Origin: Nemopilema nomurai | Taxonomy: Eukaryota > Cnidaria > Scyphozoa > Rhizostomeae > Rhizostomatidae | Length of the DNA: 64,000 nucleotides | Direction: 5' to 3' | Assembly: GCA_003864495.1 (NCBI GenBank) | Contig: ML133437.1 | Coordinates: forward strand, 2,108,001-2,172,000 | In this document: in pieces, positions 10,701 through 21,784 of the stretch | How positions within the stretch are numbered: position 1 is the stretch's first letter | How the letters are laid out: each line of letters begins with the position of its first letter | Made by a program: the position numbers and the translations under genes | Notes under the pieces: model-generated | Databases searched by the model: none | The model's input: only the letters and a program-made list of their open reading frames with translations | Told to the model about the DNA's origin: nothing

Positions 10701-13700
10701 TTTCTTGGCTCATGCTTTTCTTCTCTAGATTCAAAGTTTCAATGTCATCTTCCAGTTTCAGCTTTCTGCTCTTTTCCCTTCGCAACTCATCTTGCAAACC
10801 AATAGCCTCCTTTTCACCATCAGTTTGCCTTTCTTTGAGTTCATTATTTTCTTTCTCTAAAATACGCATCTGGTTGCTTACAGATTCCAGATTCCTTGCT
10901 TCTTCCCTGCTTGATTCACTCATAATTCTCAGCTTTTCTTTGTGTTCTTCAAGTTCCACCATAACTCGTTGCTTATCAGACAGTAGATTTGCTTCCTTTT
11001 CTTGGAAAAATGCCAGTTTTGCTTCTTGTTCCTTCCTCTGCTCATTCAGTCTCAATATATCTTTCGACTTCTCGTCCTTCTCTCCAGCTATCGTAAACTT
11101 TACTCTTTCATGTTCCCAACATCGATTTTGTAAGCTTCTAAGCTCTTCCTGTAAATGCTTTATCTTTTCTTCGTCTTGTTCGTACTTTTGCTTCCATTTA
11201 GAAGCTTCTTCCTCCACCCTTGTCTTTTCACCTTCTTGATTATCTTTTTGTCTCTTAAGGCTCCACATCTCATCTTCGTTTGCTATAATTTGCTTTCTTA
11301 GTGCTACGATCTCATCTTCTAAGTCGTGAACTCTTTTACTCAAACTTTCCTTTGTACGTGAAAACTCTTCCTTAGTTTCCTCGTATTTGTTCTGCTCTCG
11401 ATAATTTTCAGAAACTTTCAATTCGAATTCATTTCTAATTTGCGCCAATTGCGAACATTTGTCTTCGAGCAGGGCTATGTCTTTCTGAGCAGCCTCGATT
11501 TCAGCTCGCCACCTATTCTCCTTTTCATTAATTTCATTGTTTCTGAATCGCACATCTAGCATTTGCTGGCGCACTTCTTCAGCCTCTCTTTCAAGAGCCT
11601 CGTTCCTCTCAGAGAATGCCTTGTTGGTTGCCTCTAACTTGAGATGCGCCCTTTGCAAAGTGTTGCATTCATCCTGCAAGCTTGCTAACTCTATTTTGCT
11701 CTTTTCGGCTTCATTCCTGAGCTCATCCGACTTGTATCGAAGCTCCTTGTTTTCTGCTCTCAGCATCTCAAGTCGCTGTTGGTCGCTGCCTCCTTCGCGT
11801 TTAAGACACAATACTTCGTGTTGTGCATCACGTAACTCTTCCTCGACTTTACTTAGCATTTGCTTTAGTTTTTTGTTGTCTTTTTCCTTGTATTCAAGCT
11901 CACTTCTCGTGTGTTCACATTCAGAGTTTTTGCTTCTCAAACTGCGTTCCAGTTGTTCTCTATGATCTTCAATCTCCTTGACTTCCCGTTGATACTTTTT
12001 ACTTCTTTCTTCCAAGTCTTCGTTCAACTCACTTCTTTCTTTCAAATTCTCCTTAAGTCTCATATTCTCCTGTCGATGCTCATCATATGTTGCTTGGAAG
12101 TGGTGGTACTTTTCATACAAGTTCTCTTTGTCTCTAAGTGCAGTATCAAGTTCTCGATGCAACTCCTTCAATTCTTTCTCCAACTTCGCGTAACGATTCT
12201 GCACCGCAATTATTTGCCTCTGTGACCTTGTTTCATCTTCTTTTCCAGCCTCGATCACAATCTCTAACGCTGTTGTTTTTTCTTGTAGTGTCTTTACTTC
12301 TTGTTGGAATGAAATCTTCTGTGCCTCGCATTGGTCTAACTGCTCCTTCGCATTCTCGAATCTTTGACTTACAACTTGCAGCTCTTGCTCATGTTGGCTA
12401 CATTGTTTGACGTACGATAAAATCTCTCGCTGCATTTCATTATCCCGCACCTCCTTTGAGTCACACTCTGTTTGAAGCTGTACTGTCTTGTCCTGCAACG
12501 TGTAAACCTCTTCCTCCAGTTGCTTAATCTTCTTGTTCAAGTTTGCATTCTCAGCCTCGTAATGACTCAGCTTTGTCTTGCAAACAAGCAACTGTTCTCG
12601 GGACTTTCTCTCCGCAACACTTGATTCCTCCTTCAACAGATGCAGCTCTTTAAGCTGCGAATCACAGCTCCGTAAATCCTTGTGCATGATCTCGTTTTCA
12701 TACTGACAGGTGTCCATTTTCATTCGCTTGACAGCCAGGTCTTTATCAAGTGCATCAACCTGCCTTCGCAGCATCGTGTTATTCTCTTGCAGTGCTCTTA
12801 TTTCCTTCTCCATATTCTTCTTCTTTTCCAAGTCCTTGGCACTTTTCCTTTCCGTCGCGGCCTCTCTTTGCTGGAATAAATTCAACTCCTTCCTGAGCTC
12901 TCTTACTTCTGCCTTTCCGGATTCCAGCATTTCTTGTGTCACTCCGGTGTCTCTCGTTGCCTTTTCACATTTGCCCTCAAGCTCTGCATTTAGCATCTTC
13001 GCTGCTTCTAGCTCCCTTTTCATGTTTCTGTAATCCTCCTTGTATCTCGCATCGTTCTCTTCCACCTGCTCCCTTATACTCCTGTCCAATTCATTGCAAC
13101 GCTGCTTCAATTTGCTTATTTTGTCATCTTTTTCTGCTAGCTCAAGGCTGTATTCTTTACACATCTTCTGTTGAAATAGCACTTGGCTTTCTAAATTGGC
13201 AATCTCGCTCTCTCTTTCTTTTAGCTTTCCGGAGTCTTGTGCTAGGACTTTGAAGTACGAGTTTTCGTCTTTCAAAACCTTCAAGTCATGCCCCAGTTCA
13301 CTTATCTCATTTTGCTTAAGAAGTATCTCTCTGTTCATTCTATTATTTTCTTTTACTAAATTATTTTCCTTCTCTTTGAATCGAGTAACATCTTTTTTAA
13401 GCCTTTCAATCTCTTGAACAAGGACTTTCCCATTCGATGTAAGCCTCTTTATCAGTTTGCCTCGCTCTCCATCATTTCTATGCTTACGGAATTGGCTTTC
13501 CTCTCTATTTTCTCTTTCGTCATGTAGCATGTTTACTTCTTCGATTAGATAGGCCCGTTCTCGATCAACTTCATCAAAATATTCCAACAAAACCGACTTG
13601 AAATCTTCCTCCATATTGCTGACCTTCTTAGCCAGAAACTTTTCCAGTGACTCTCTGTGATCCCTGTGGTGTTCAGTGAGACCGCTTCGTTCAACCCGGC

Positions 13701-13794
13701 TCTCTTCGAATGTCCCGTTCGTGATTTGTCCGTTCATTCGCGCCTTTTCATTGAGCGCCATCACGTTTGTCCCAGTGTGTTGCTGGTGATTCAT
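7750..13794 (-). CDS. Giant single-exon coiled-coil protein with C-terminal NPF motifs (2014 aa)
   Basis: Uninterrupted frame from ATG at 13794-13792 to TGA at 7752-7750. A non-ATG extension reaches 13848, but an in-frame stop lies just upstream and no earlier ATG exists, so the start is MNHQQHTGTN. About 1800 residues are heptad-rich coiled coil with no globular insert, as in golgins, tethers or centrosomal proteins. The last ~190 residues are disordered and carry DLFDVDWENDDFGL, two NPF tripeptides (codons near 8119 and 8047), a Ser/acidic segment and a terminal KVDLFS. NPF motifs are known ligands of EH domains (Eps15, EHD proteins, intersectin); DLF/DxF acidic motifs bind clathrin-adaptor appendages. 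I infer a vesicle tether or endocytic scaffold. I do not recognise a named ortholog. It is odd that 6 kb of coding sequence has no intron when neighbours are intron-rich. Confidence 0.9.
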   Translation of the reverse strand: MNHQQHTGTNVMALNEKARMNGQITNGTFEESRVERSGLTEHHRDHRESLEKFLAKKVSNMEEDFKSVLLEYFDEVDRERAYLIEEVNMLHDERENREESQFRKHRNDGERGKLIKRLTSNGKVLVQEIERLKKDVTRFKEKENNLVKENNRMNREILLKQNEISELGHDLKVLKDENSYFKVLAQDSGKLKERESEIANLESQVLFQQKMCKEYSLELAEKDDKISKLKQRCNELDRSIREQVEENDARYKEDYRNMKRELEAAKMLNAELEGKCEKATRDTGVTQEMLESGKAEVRELRKELNLFQQREAATERKSAKDLEKKKNMEKEIRALQENNTMLRRQVDALDKDLAVKRMKMDTCQYENEIMHKDLRSCDSQLKELHLLKEESSVAERKSREQLLVCKTKLSHYEAENANLNKKIKQLEEEVYTLQDKTVQLQTECDSKEVRDNEMQREILSYVKQCSQHEQELQVVSQRFENAKEQLDQCEAQKISFQQEVKTLQEKTTALEIVIEAGKEDETRSQRQIIAVQNRYAKLEKELKELHRELDTALRDKENLYEKYHHFQATYDEHRQENMRLKENLKERSELNEDLEERSKKYQREVKEIEDHREQLERSLRSKNSECEHTRSELEYKEKDNKKLKQMLSKVEEELRDAQHEVLCLKREGGSDQQRLEMLRAENKELRYKSDELRNEAEKSKIELASLQDECNTLQRAHLKLEATNKAFSERNEALEREAEEVRQQMLDVRFRNNEINEKENRWRAEIEAAQKDIALLEDKCSQLAQIRNEFELKVSENYREQNKYEETKEEFSRTKESLSKRVHDLEDEIVALRKQIIANEDEMWSLKRQKDNQEGEKTRVEEEASKWKQKYEQDEEKIKHLQEELRSLQNRCWEHERVKFTIAGEKDEKSKDILRLNEQRKEQEAKLAFFQEKEANLLSDKQRVMVELEEHKEKLRIMSESSREEARNLESVSNQMRILEKENNELKERQTDGEKEAIGLQDELRREKSRKLKLEDDIETLNLEKKSMSQEIEKLSLEVMELQALSSGKMKESGQMAVELMKAERKVNSLESKCKRLEEQAEVNEAERQMLKKEIELLNENVRKQNAEYQRAQQSLSDYKVKTELGEKQMTEAIKRAEELENQVQTMKGESLKVKEKLVEEKMQIVEQLETLKGRDVQHGTESENLKTELHQCELHLAATEERCHILELKLHDMSKSRALIEGKLIEAQSVIETQKEKLNVLGGKMEAIVVDAELTGQEAEAIRKEYNKLKEEHLKLKADKVNEECEMSELSNENQENRKEKEKAETGLRRKEDELFQLKQEFDSMKISLEHSDEELTMTKKRLSAMEREYRCLGEEKDKLEKQIELAEVEYEELHKEMEDRDKENSKLKESIATLKQLKEDVDMLWENEKNLRTGECKQLESETDELKKRIAELEAEVRKMNYELEDNEDKAKEMSQETERYLKMLQDANKEKEEERAKHNEELQRMEEQLILIKESGVMQLNEMRETLRAAEDAKNQYAANYAWKMEQNENEKIGQLEEQNNDLKNKFNDLKNRAEKSDAEIFRLKTQLDWLEEDRKESEQVKRAVQDDFNKCLEELEQTKGELTEVQVEKEQLKLEVSKQQEELKKRSEMLLYEGNENLARALEESRKNAAETGRLKEQNQELKREFENLTREKDKLEAHMRKSDDLARHALHDAEDFKRHKHEKDLLTSQLEAVARERRQLDRLLADKEEARLRLEDENEALKKAIDKSKASGKASTHVTSAALHDEKAALKNELSEVYMKHQRDLERIEKLIVENSKLSREIEQLRRELQGKNQELDMLKGSTRNSAPPLATKKEVSSIFIQPEQEPVSVKISPRTAPAKTSEPGGTDLFDVDWENDDFGLRSISRNPFLTRDKARSKSMEELDVDKQRRNPFTAQAQTTVAVQKEADVPVKPAKPQTDSQAFSLLSDDLRASADNLDTMGIGDEQSKNKERLPSKDYVNKLRANFEGSGTNKKKKPDQQQRSKVDLFS

Positions 13795-13896
13795 TTTGCT
13801 GCACAAATTATATGGCGGTTGCTCCAAATGGCAAATTCGTTCCGGCAATGCGGTAGATCAGTTTCTGTGACATGTCTTTATCTTCATTTCATTCTG
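13795..13896 (-). other. Inferred 5' UTR piece of the giant coiled-coil gene
   Basis: Read on the minus strand, a long pyrimidine tract ends in CCTTTAG at 13897, just upstream of the start codon. This is a good splice acceptor, suggesting that the 5' UTR is spliced and that the intronless nature applies only to the coding part. Two short upstream ATGs lie in this segment. Confidence 0.4.
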
Positions 13897-16573
13897 CTAA
13901 AGGAAAAAAGAATGAAAACATCTTCCTATCTGAAGTTATAGAAGGTATCCAAAGCAATAGATCTTTAAAATTTTTTATTTATTTATCTCAAGATAAGAGT
14001 TTTCACTGGTTACAGATGAACACAACAATTGTAAAGTCAGAAATGTGAGAAAGTTGAAACATTGATGTAAAAAGTGCATGGGAAAGTGCTAGAAAAATTT
14101 ATAATAAATCTAAAAAAGGTACAATTTACAGAAGTGACATCATCGTAGTCGGAGGCTTCAAATTGCAGTCTACATCAAACCAGGTCGTTTCGTTCACGAA
14201 TGCGAAGAAGTAGTGTGGGAAATAGGTCAACTGTTTCTTTTAAATTATTGAGGATTAAAGATATCTTTTTAGAGATTAAGTGGAATTTTCCAACAGGTCC
14301 GCCGAAAAAGCACAAATTTCAAATCAGCTGTTTTGCACTTGTCCTTCAACTTTGAAAAGGAAGTTCTATGTGCTTTCCAATCAAACGTCTTGATTTCAAA
14401 AGTATCTTTAATAAACTTTATCTACTTTATCAGGGTCAAGTAATCAATTAATTATACAAAGAATATAGGTTGGAGCTTTCTGATTGAATATTCCATATCA
14501 GTTTTAACTGTTTTCTGTTTTCAAAACATTTAAAAAATCATGAGAACTTTTCGATGTTTACAGCGTTGTAAGCTTTGAATTTTACCAATTAACTTTTTAT
14601 GGTTGACTACTGAATTGTCATAAACAACCTTCTTGAAACTGCTTCAAATGATTCTTTTCTGAAAAACCCTGAAAAACCTATAGCTTTGCATGCCTAATAC
14701 CTGAATACCTCACAATCACATATTAAGTTCTTTTGATCTGGCCAGTCATTTGAGCTTTTCTAGACATACAAAGGCATTACGAAGGAGCAGAAATCGTGCT
14801 CCGTTTTGCGTTCGTTTCTGTTCATTTCGGAATCAGTCAAACAGCATTGATAATAAAGCTTCGAGTTCAATACCATCTCTGTTGGAATGCGTGAAGCAGT
14901 TTTAATATTAATGAGAACAACCACAGAAACTAGATCGCAGGTAAAACGAAGGAAAATACGTCTGAAGCTTAAAAGTACTTGCTCAGGCTTCCAATGTCTT
15001 AAGACTTAACGAAAAACTGATGTAAACATTTCCTCATCAGCTCCGCCATTTCGACTAGACACGAAGGGCAGAACTAATTTAGACTTTGTACTTATATTAC
15101 TGAACGATCCAGTTAAAAATTGGCGACCGAACTGCAAACATTAGAAAGCAAAACGCTTGTTGTACATACCCCAGTATTATCGAGTGCTTGCAGCTTCAAA
15201 TAGTGGAACCATTTAAGCCATGATTAGGCCCGAAATCCTCCACATAGTATACAGAAAAGCTTGGTCGCACAGGTGCTTATATTCTTCGTCTTCTTTGGCG
15301 GGAAATTCTCTGTGTACGATTCAGTCCAACAACAGGTGGTGCAATTCACTTCTGAATGTGAAAATATGTCAAAACAAGACGGAATTCTCATGGATATACA
15401 GTTAATAATTGCATTTCAAATTCACAGCGTTGGTGTGCCTAGAATAACCAGCCCCAGTCGTCTTTGTTAAACCATTTAGCGACATTAAGACTGCATTGAT
15501 AACTAATCCTCTGCTCCGTGTAAACTCCTTTTGCTTAACTGACTGCGCAGGATTCAATGAAATCTGCGGAGTCTGCAAAGAAGCAAGCTGTCTTGTTTGG
15601 TTTACGTTCTTCCATTGCGGCGTTTGCCATTGTTGTTCAATGCACCTCAACTCGTAAACACGCACACATGGTGCAGCTGCTCCAACAACTCTGCTTAGAA
15701 ACGGGCCGGGACAAAGCAGCTTCTACACACAAGTCAGTTGACAACAACGACCCGCAGTCAAATCTTTTCCCTTTAAATGCAAAGGTCGACACGTCAACAC
15801 TTTCAAACTTCCTTAATCGCAATGGATGCAAGAAAAGCCATTTTCAAGCAGAAACCCCCCCCCCCCCTTCTATGGTACGACCCTATACCTCGCAAGTGAT
15901 GGCATATATGACAGCCAGCTGGCAATTTCGCATGAAAAGGTGACAAAAACATGCTGTATGACAATTTGGGCACTAGTCATCCGCGTAGATTTCGTTGCAA
16001 ATTTTTACTTTGCTTATTCAACTGCAGCTAAAGCAATCTTTCGCTGGCCCTTTCTCCACTCTATTTCAAATCTCCTTTCAAAAGATAAGACCCATACAAG
16101 CATCTTCCAACCTTAATGTCCAAGAGCGGCAATTTACCACTCAAAACCTCCTGCAAAAATATTCATCCCCCTGAAAATGTCCTTCAAGAACATGATTCAA
16201 TCACTTTTGGTTAGAGTTTCCGGGTACCATTGCATACAAGATATAATAGGAAATAGCGTACCAAGAAATCTGTATAGCGACGTAGCGCGTTGTTGGGAAA
16301 TTTTGGGAAGGTTTCTGATTCATTGCGTTAATGCACGAGCCAAACAGCTAGATGCACTGAAATCTCGAAGGCGATTTCCTAAAGCCTGCCAAACACATCG
16401 TATTGATACGTTTGGAAAATATTTCCTACGCATGGAAAATATGTGTGCAAAAAAACAAACAACCAGAGTTCAACACGAAGCACATTTCATGTTTAACTAG
16501 ATCTGTGTACATGAACCTTCAATTCCTAAAATTAGTTTTAACTTTCATATACAAAATATAATTCCAAAAGTGT
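13897..16573. other. Intergenic region, no gene recognised
   Basis: Separates the divergent 5' end of the coiled-coil giant from the 3' end of SDF2. Presumably contains the promoter of the former. Short open frames (for example 15557-15943, crossing a run of 13 C at 15855-15867) look like chance. No repeat or RNA gene identified. Confidence 0.5.
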
Positions 16574-19500
16574 TTAACGCTTCTTCTTCTCCGAGCTGAC
16601 AAAGACTCCTTCCTGCAAGAGAAAATTATAATGCTTCAAAAAGCTCTACATCCCTATAATAAAAGAGACAGCTATTTCTTGTTCCTTCTACGACAATGTG
16701 CGCACCACACTCCCGTAAGTGACAACTAGCTAATTAACTATAAAACCTCTTCATGCCCTTTACTAGCTAAACTTTCAAACCCCCCTAATTTGAACATCTC
16801 TTTATGGTATATTTAGTGACGCTAATCCTCACGCTTATTCAGGGATGCTAATTTCATAGAACAGATATGTAGCAAAACATAATAAAGGAAAGCATTATTT
16901 CAATATACATTTCCTATCACTCGTTATTGAAACATTCAGCAGAATAGTCAGATGTTTTAACAAATATGTTAGCTGGTTACTTGTATTGAACACTTAATTT
17001 TAGATTGGGTGAGATCAACTAGAGCGATCATCCGAAGCAGTCATCTCAAGCGATCGTCGAACTGAAGCGATCATCCGAAGCGATCATCTAAAGCGATCAT
17101 CGAAAGTGATTACCGATACTATCCACTGATTGCCTGGGTCGTCTCCGTAATGGGCGCCTACGATCTCCCGCTGGCCAGATATTGGTCTTCCGTACTGCTC
17201 ACCAGTGGCTTGAAGGTACCTGCAATTGCGTAATAGTGTCCGGTCATTATGGCTTCTGCAGGGCGAGTCACCTTGCTTAAAAACATTAACAGAAGTGCCA
17301 GCGTCAATATCACCAATAGCCCTTTTCCAATAGCAGCGTTACTGGGGTAGTTCCTTATGTGGTAGGAATTCTTGTTTTGTTACATAATTATTCCTCACCT
17401 TCGCCCATTTGAAAGTAAACCGCCTTGTCGTTTATCTAATCAGTCAGCAATGTCAAAGTGCGTGGTTTGTTTCTTACTGTTTACCCTTGGCATTCCTTAT
17501 GACTATTCAATGCAAGAAAGGAATTAGAGGGAGCCTCACCCGTCTTACAACATAAACTGGGGGCATGTCCATCAAATCCTAAAAGCATAGATTCTCTAAT
17601 TCATTCGAAAAGAAATAATGATGGGAGAGGGTGGGGAAACAGTTGAGATATCCCTGAAAACGACACGAAACGTCTTCGTTGAAATAATTATCATTTATCT
17701 TCAGAGACTCTTTTCTAGATTTTCCGGTATTAAGTGTACGGCAGTAGTTTCGAGATTTCATACTAAAGAGGTTCCCAATTTTAGTTTATCACTTTTCAAA
17801 TATTTTGAGGATTGACAAAAATAAATAATTTGACAGGTTTTGGTATCAAAAACAGATGACGCAGCAACACATAATTTTACTTTAACCAAAGCCTTTGCTT
17901 ATACTTCAGTGGAAAAATGGACAGTGACGAGATGTATCAAATCAAGCATGTAATTTTGTCTTTAACTACGTCAGCAGGGAAGCAGATCTGATTTAAGAAG
18001 GACTAAGTGTTCTGCAGACACGTGCTCAAAGCAAACGGCGCGAGTTTTGTTTTTGTTTGCTTTCAGTTTGGCAGAATCGATTGTTTACATGACAAGTCGA
18101 CTAGTGAAAACAAACGCTGCGCCTTGATGCCAATTTCCATTTGGCGAAAATTGTTCGCTTTTGCGCTGGCGAAAGGCAAAGACTGCATGATACACAATAT
18201 CCAGCTCACAGTGGCCTGGCGTGCCAAATAGAAAGCAGAATTCCAAGATGTCAGACGTAAATACAAATTTTCTGACTTTACAGCTTGTAACTAGAAATTT
18301 CATCATTAGCTCGTGCAAGAAGAATTTTCTTTGGGAATCGGTCAATCGCCGGCGACAGAAAAAAGTTCACATTGTTTGAACTTTAAAGGCAAACGTCACG
18401 TACGGTGCAGGAAGTGAAAAACTCAAAGATGTCTGCTCATAGCCTTGCGCCAGCGAAAAAGCACAAAAAATTCGCCCAATGGAGATAGGCCTAAGGTACA
18501 AGGAAAACTAGCAGCGTTATGAAAGTGCGCAGTGTCAATTTCAGGGGGTTACACTAGTAAGCGGTATCTTCACTGTTGTAAAATGTCTTTTAGGCTTAGC
18601 ATTCTTTGCAGCACAACCTTCAGGGGGTCAGAAATATAACATTAAGCAAAACAGTCTTTCCTCCTTTTAGGTGTCGCTTAAAAACAAAATGAAATTGGAT
18701 TTTCCAGCGATCTCTGATGACAACCTAATGCTTAAATTCCTTGTCAAGACCTTGGGGATTTTCCAGCGAATTCTGATGACAATCTAATGCTTGGATTCCT
18801 TGTCAGGACCTTGACAGTCAAAATTTTCCTTAGTCCAATAATATCAGAGCTAATCATCTGTTGCTTATGCAAAGTAGAGCCATATTGGCAAAAAGTCAGT
18901 AGAACACAGATTTACTCTAACAGAACTTAAAAGAGAGAACATACAACTATCTTAACATAACTTACATTCCAGTATCTGCGTGTTTGAATTTGATCTTCTC
19001 ATCCCGCTTCCACTTTTTGCCTTTACAGACGATTTCCCAGTTGTCCCCTGAACATGACAATGAACATGCAATAGCAGATAGGCGCATGAAGGGCAACAGA
19101 GAAATAAGTTGGTAATACAGTTTTTTAGTTTTAAACTTTCTTAGAAGCTAAGCAAACCAGGGATGAGTGGCACTTAATAATATACATCAGGATTGAATAC
19201 ATTACATGAATAAATTTAGAAGCAGATGCAGTCCAACTTGATTCACTCCAGATGTTTAGAATAGATGCTTAAAATAATTGCTGACAAAATAGATGTTTAA
19301 AAAAGATAAGTTTGTGCTTACAGTGCTATAACTTATGTTATGAAGGAGAACTGCGGGTTTTGTCCACAGTCACTTCCTCAATAAAAACTGGAAGCCTTTG
19401 AACAAAATTATGTTACCTTTCTAGTGAGAGTTCCTAAAAATTATTCACAAAAGTAGCACATCTAAATTATTGGTAGACAATATTATTTTAAGTCTCATGT

Positions 19501-21561
19501 CACTCAGCCTATCAAATAAATAATGAAACGTTTGAGTGCACACCTGTGTCACCATCTCCATTTTCCCCAAAAGCACTGACTTCCTGATTTCTTGAAATAG
19601 GTGACTGGAACAGATGGCTATGAAGGTTTCTTTTTGTTGCAAGATGCTGAAGTCTTATAACGTCACCGCACTTAACTGGCTCCCTAGCAACAGCAAAAAA
19701 GTAAGTTCAGGTTTGGTACTGTGTATACCTGAATAACATTCAAAATAGGAAATATAATTTCAAAACAGAAAAGAGAACATGGGCCAAATGCAAAAAATAA
19801 TGTCTGGGTGAGGTATATAATAGTTACGAAACAGCTCTTTACCATTAGAAATGACATAATATAAAGTTTGGTACAAACCCTCTATTACAACGTCCCTGGT
19901 GCTCTCCCCTGACAGCCCAGTAGCTGTTGTGATCCTCTATTTGCTCTGTACCAGTAACTGACTGTTGCAAGACAAAAAAGGAAATTTTAGAACAATAAAT
20001 AAAGTTGGGAATACAAAAACTGATGTAATAAAGGTAAACAAAGAGTAATGGTGGGGCCACGAAAAACATTCTCCTTTCTTGGCATTTTTGTACTTTATCC
20101 CAGAATATTCGCTCAGATTCTTAAGCAGCAGTTCTACAGAACAAAAGTTTTTGCAGTTTAACGATGCCTATGCTATATCTGGGCATTCTATTTCCTATCT
20201 GTTTAGATGTTTTTTAAATAAACACTATACATGAACTTTAAGAAAGAAACAATTTACTTTAAAAAAAGGACTGAAAACATACTCAATTAAGAAAAACATT
20301 GATGCCATAAAATAATATTGCTTAAGAAAACATTTTGAGGTGTATATATATATTTAATGTACAAAGCTCAAAAACATAACACCTTCAAAGAAAAACTTCA
20401 ACATCATACAAAAACATTATTTATAGAAAAGCAAACTAATTAACAATTAGAAGCAGAATTCTTACCTGCTGGCCACTCCCTGAGCCATATTTGACATCGT
20501 GTGAATGCAATCGCACATTTTGCCTAGTATTTTTCAGCTTAAGTACAGAGCCACAAGTGACATATTTAAAATCTAAAAGCAGAAAAGTCAGTCAGCTGTA
20601 TGGCAGAAAAGTTTTTTTAACTAGTTACATCTCATAAATTTGTCTATAGATTATACATTGACAATACTAACAAGATATGTGATAGCTTTAGCTTAACGAA
20701 AAACCTTTGAGCCTAAAGTTGTGTTGGTTTTTTAAGCTTCCAGATTATTCCAAAAGCTTAAAGTCGTGCTCATTTTTAAGCTTCCAGATTATTCCAAAAG
20801 CTATTTTGAAAGTGATAATCTGTAAAACTGTAAAAAGTGATAATCATACTTTCTGTAACTTGAAGTTCTTCCAATAAGGTTTTGATCCAAAGTAAACAAA
20901 TGTTTATAGGTTTAGAGTTCAATTTTAACTCGAAAAATTTATGTAATGTGTATATATGTGCCCTGATTGGTAGAAGACTACTCCCAAATTGTGATAAAAG
21001 TTCAACAATGAGCCTATAAAGTTGAGTCATTAAGTTTTTTGTGGATAATAAAAGCAAGACCATGACCCAGTATCACATCACCACATCTGGGTGCTTGGAC
21101 ACCTAGATACATTATGACGCTTCTCTTAGACCAACTATCTGTTTCCTTTTATTTTTAAAGCATATAGAGCTAAAGCATGTAGAGCAGTAAACATAACATT
21201 TCTAGGTTCAAGGTAATTAGCAACAAGAAGTTTACTAAATTGTATTTGACAACTTACAAAACTTGTCAACATTACCAGGAAGTTTGAAAATTCACGGTGA
21301 CATACCAGCCAGACAAGTTTAAGAAACATAAACTAATTTCCGACCAGATATCGTAAAAGTTATTTGAAGAATTTCACGCTAGCCAATGATATACTTTTAC
21401 CGAGAGGCTTCTTATGCCATATACCTTTAAGGCCAGACTTTCTGACAGTGAGCAGAAAAGGTGAAAGTACTCATATAAAACTCACTTTTTGAAACATCCA
21501 TCGCTAGAGATATCTGAAGAAATGTATCAAAGATGAAATATCCGATGATAAGGCGTAGCAT
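16574..21561 (-). CDS. SDF2: SDF2, stromal cell-derived factor 2-like (MIR-domain ER protein)
   Basis: Coding exons in transcript order: 21561-21486, 20572-20466, 19961-19879, 19683-19544, 19047-18966, 17219-17114, 16612-16574. All phases agree and give 210 aa (human SDF2 211 aa). SDF2 family proteins are ER-luminal and form a complex with the Hsp40 DNAJB11 that assists BiP-dependent folding. Residues 1-21 are a signal peptide (MLRLIIGYFIFDTFLQISLA). Three MIR repeats follow, with family hallmarks such as VTCGSVLKLKNTRQNVRLHS, GSGSGQQSVTG, LATKRNLHSHLF, RNQEVSAFGE, and YLQATGEQYGRPISGQ. The protein ends EGVFVSSEKKKR with no KDEL/HDEL-type retrieval signal. The first four introns exceed 400 bp and several hold local duplications. 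It is divergent from TEX264 across 223 bp. Confidence 0.95.
17022..17109. repeat. Minisatellite in SDF2 intron 6 beside the splice donor
   Basis: About six imperfect copies of a 14-15 bp unit resembling AAGCGATCATC(C/G)G. On the gene's strand the array begins within about five bases of the exon 6 donor (GT at 17113-17112). Confidence 0.75.
18697..18812. repeat. Tandem duplication, about 59 bp x 2, in SDF2 intron 5
   Basis: GGATTTTCCAGCGA...CCTTGTCA(A/G)GACCTTG occurs at 18697 and again at 18756 with few differences. It looks like a recent local duplication. Confidence 0.8.
20714..20802. repeat. Tandem duplication, about 45 bp x 2, in SDF2 intron 1
   Basis: TAAAG(T)(T/C)GTG...TTTAAGCTTCCAGATTATTC is present at 20714 and at 20759. 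Confidence 0.8.
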
Positions 21562-21784
21562 GGTCAAGTTTCTTGACAAAATATCTGACTTTTTTCCCTC
21601 CATTCTCTCTGCTGTTGAATTGCCACTGATGTGACGCCGAAAGACGAGTCTCGTTTCAAAGCTGAGGCTGAATCCAACGCAGCAAGCAGAATGTACAGTC
21701 TTGTTTTGGTGATAGACCTTGGGCACACGTGGGAAGCCACTGGGTGAACCATCAATTAAAAATCAGCCCAAAAGAACAGTGAAT
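21562..21784. promoter_or_regulatory. Bidirectional promoter region between SDF2 and TEX264
   Basis: Only 223 bp separate the two start codons, so the core promoters and both 5' UTRs must lie here or overlap the coding starts. No TATA box is seen. Visible candidate elements are GATGTGACGCCG near 21629 and an E-box-like CACACGTGGG near 21723-21732, whose ACGTGG core resembles XBP1/ATF6-type unfolded-protein-response sites. A full CCAAT-N9-CCACG element is not present. Co-regulation by ER stress is inference. Confidence 0.6.

Noticed and set aside
13795..13848. N-terminal extension of the giant coiled-coil protein
   Set aside because: It begins at TTG, not ATG, and an in-frame TGA lies just upstream; the ATG at 13794 is the start.
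7969..13941. Many plus-strand Ser/Leu-rich open frames
   Set aside because: They are antisense shadows of the coiled-coil gene: Glu/Lys codons read backwards give Ser/Phe/Leu-rich frames.
15557..15943. 128-aa plus-strand open frame
   Set aside because: It crosses a poly-C run, has no domain and no splice context.
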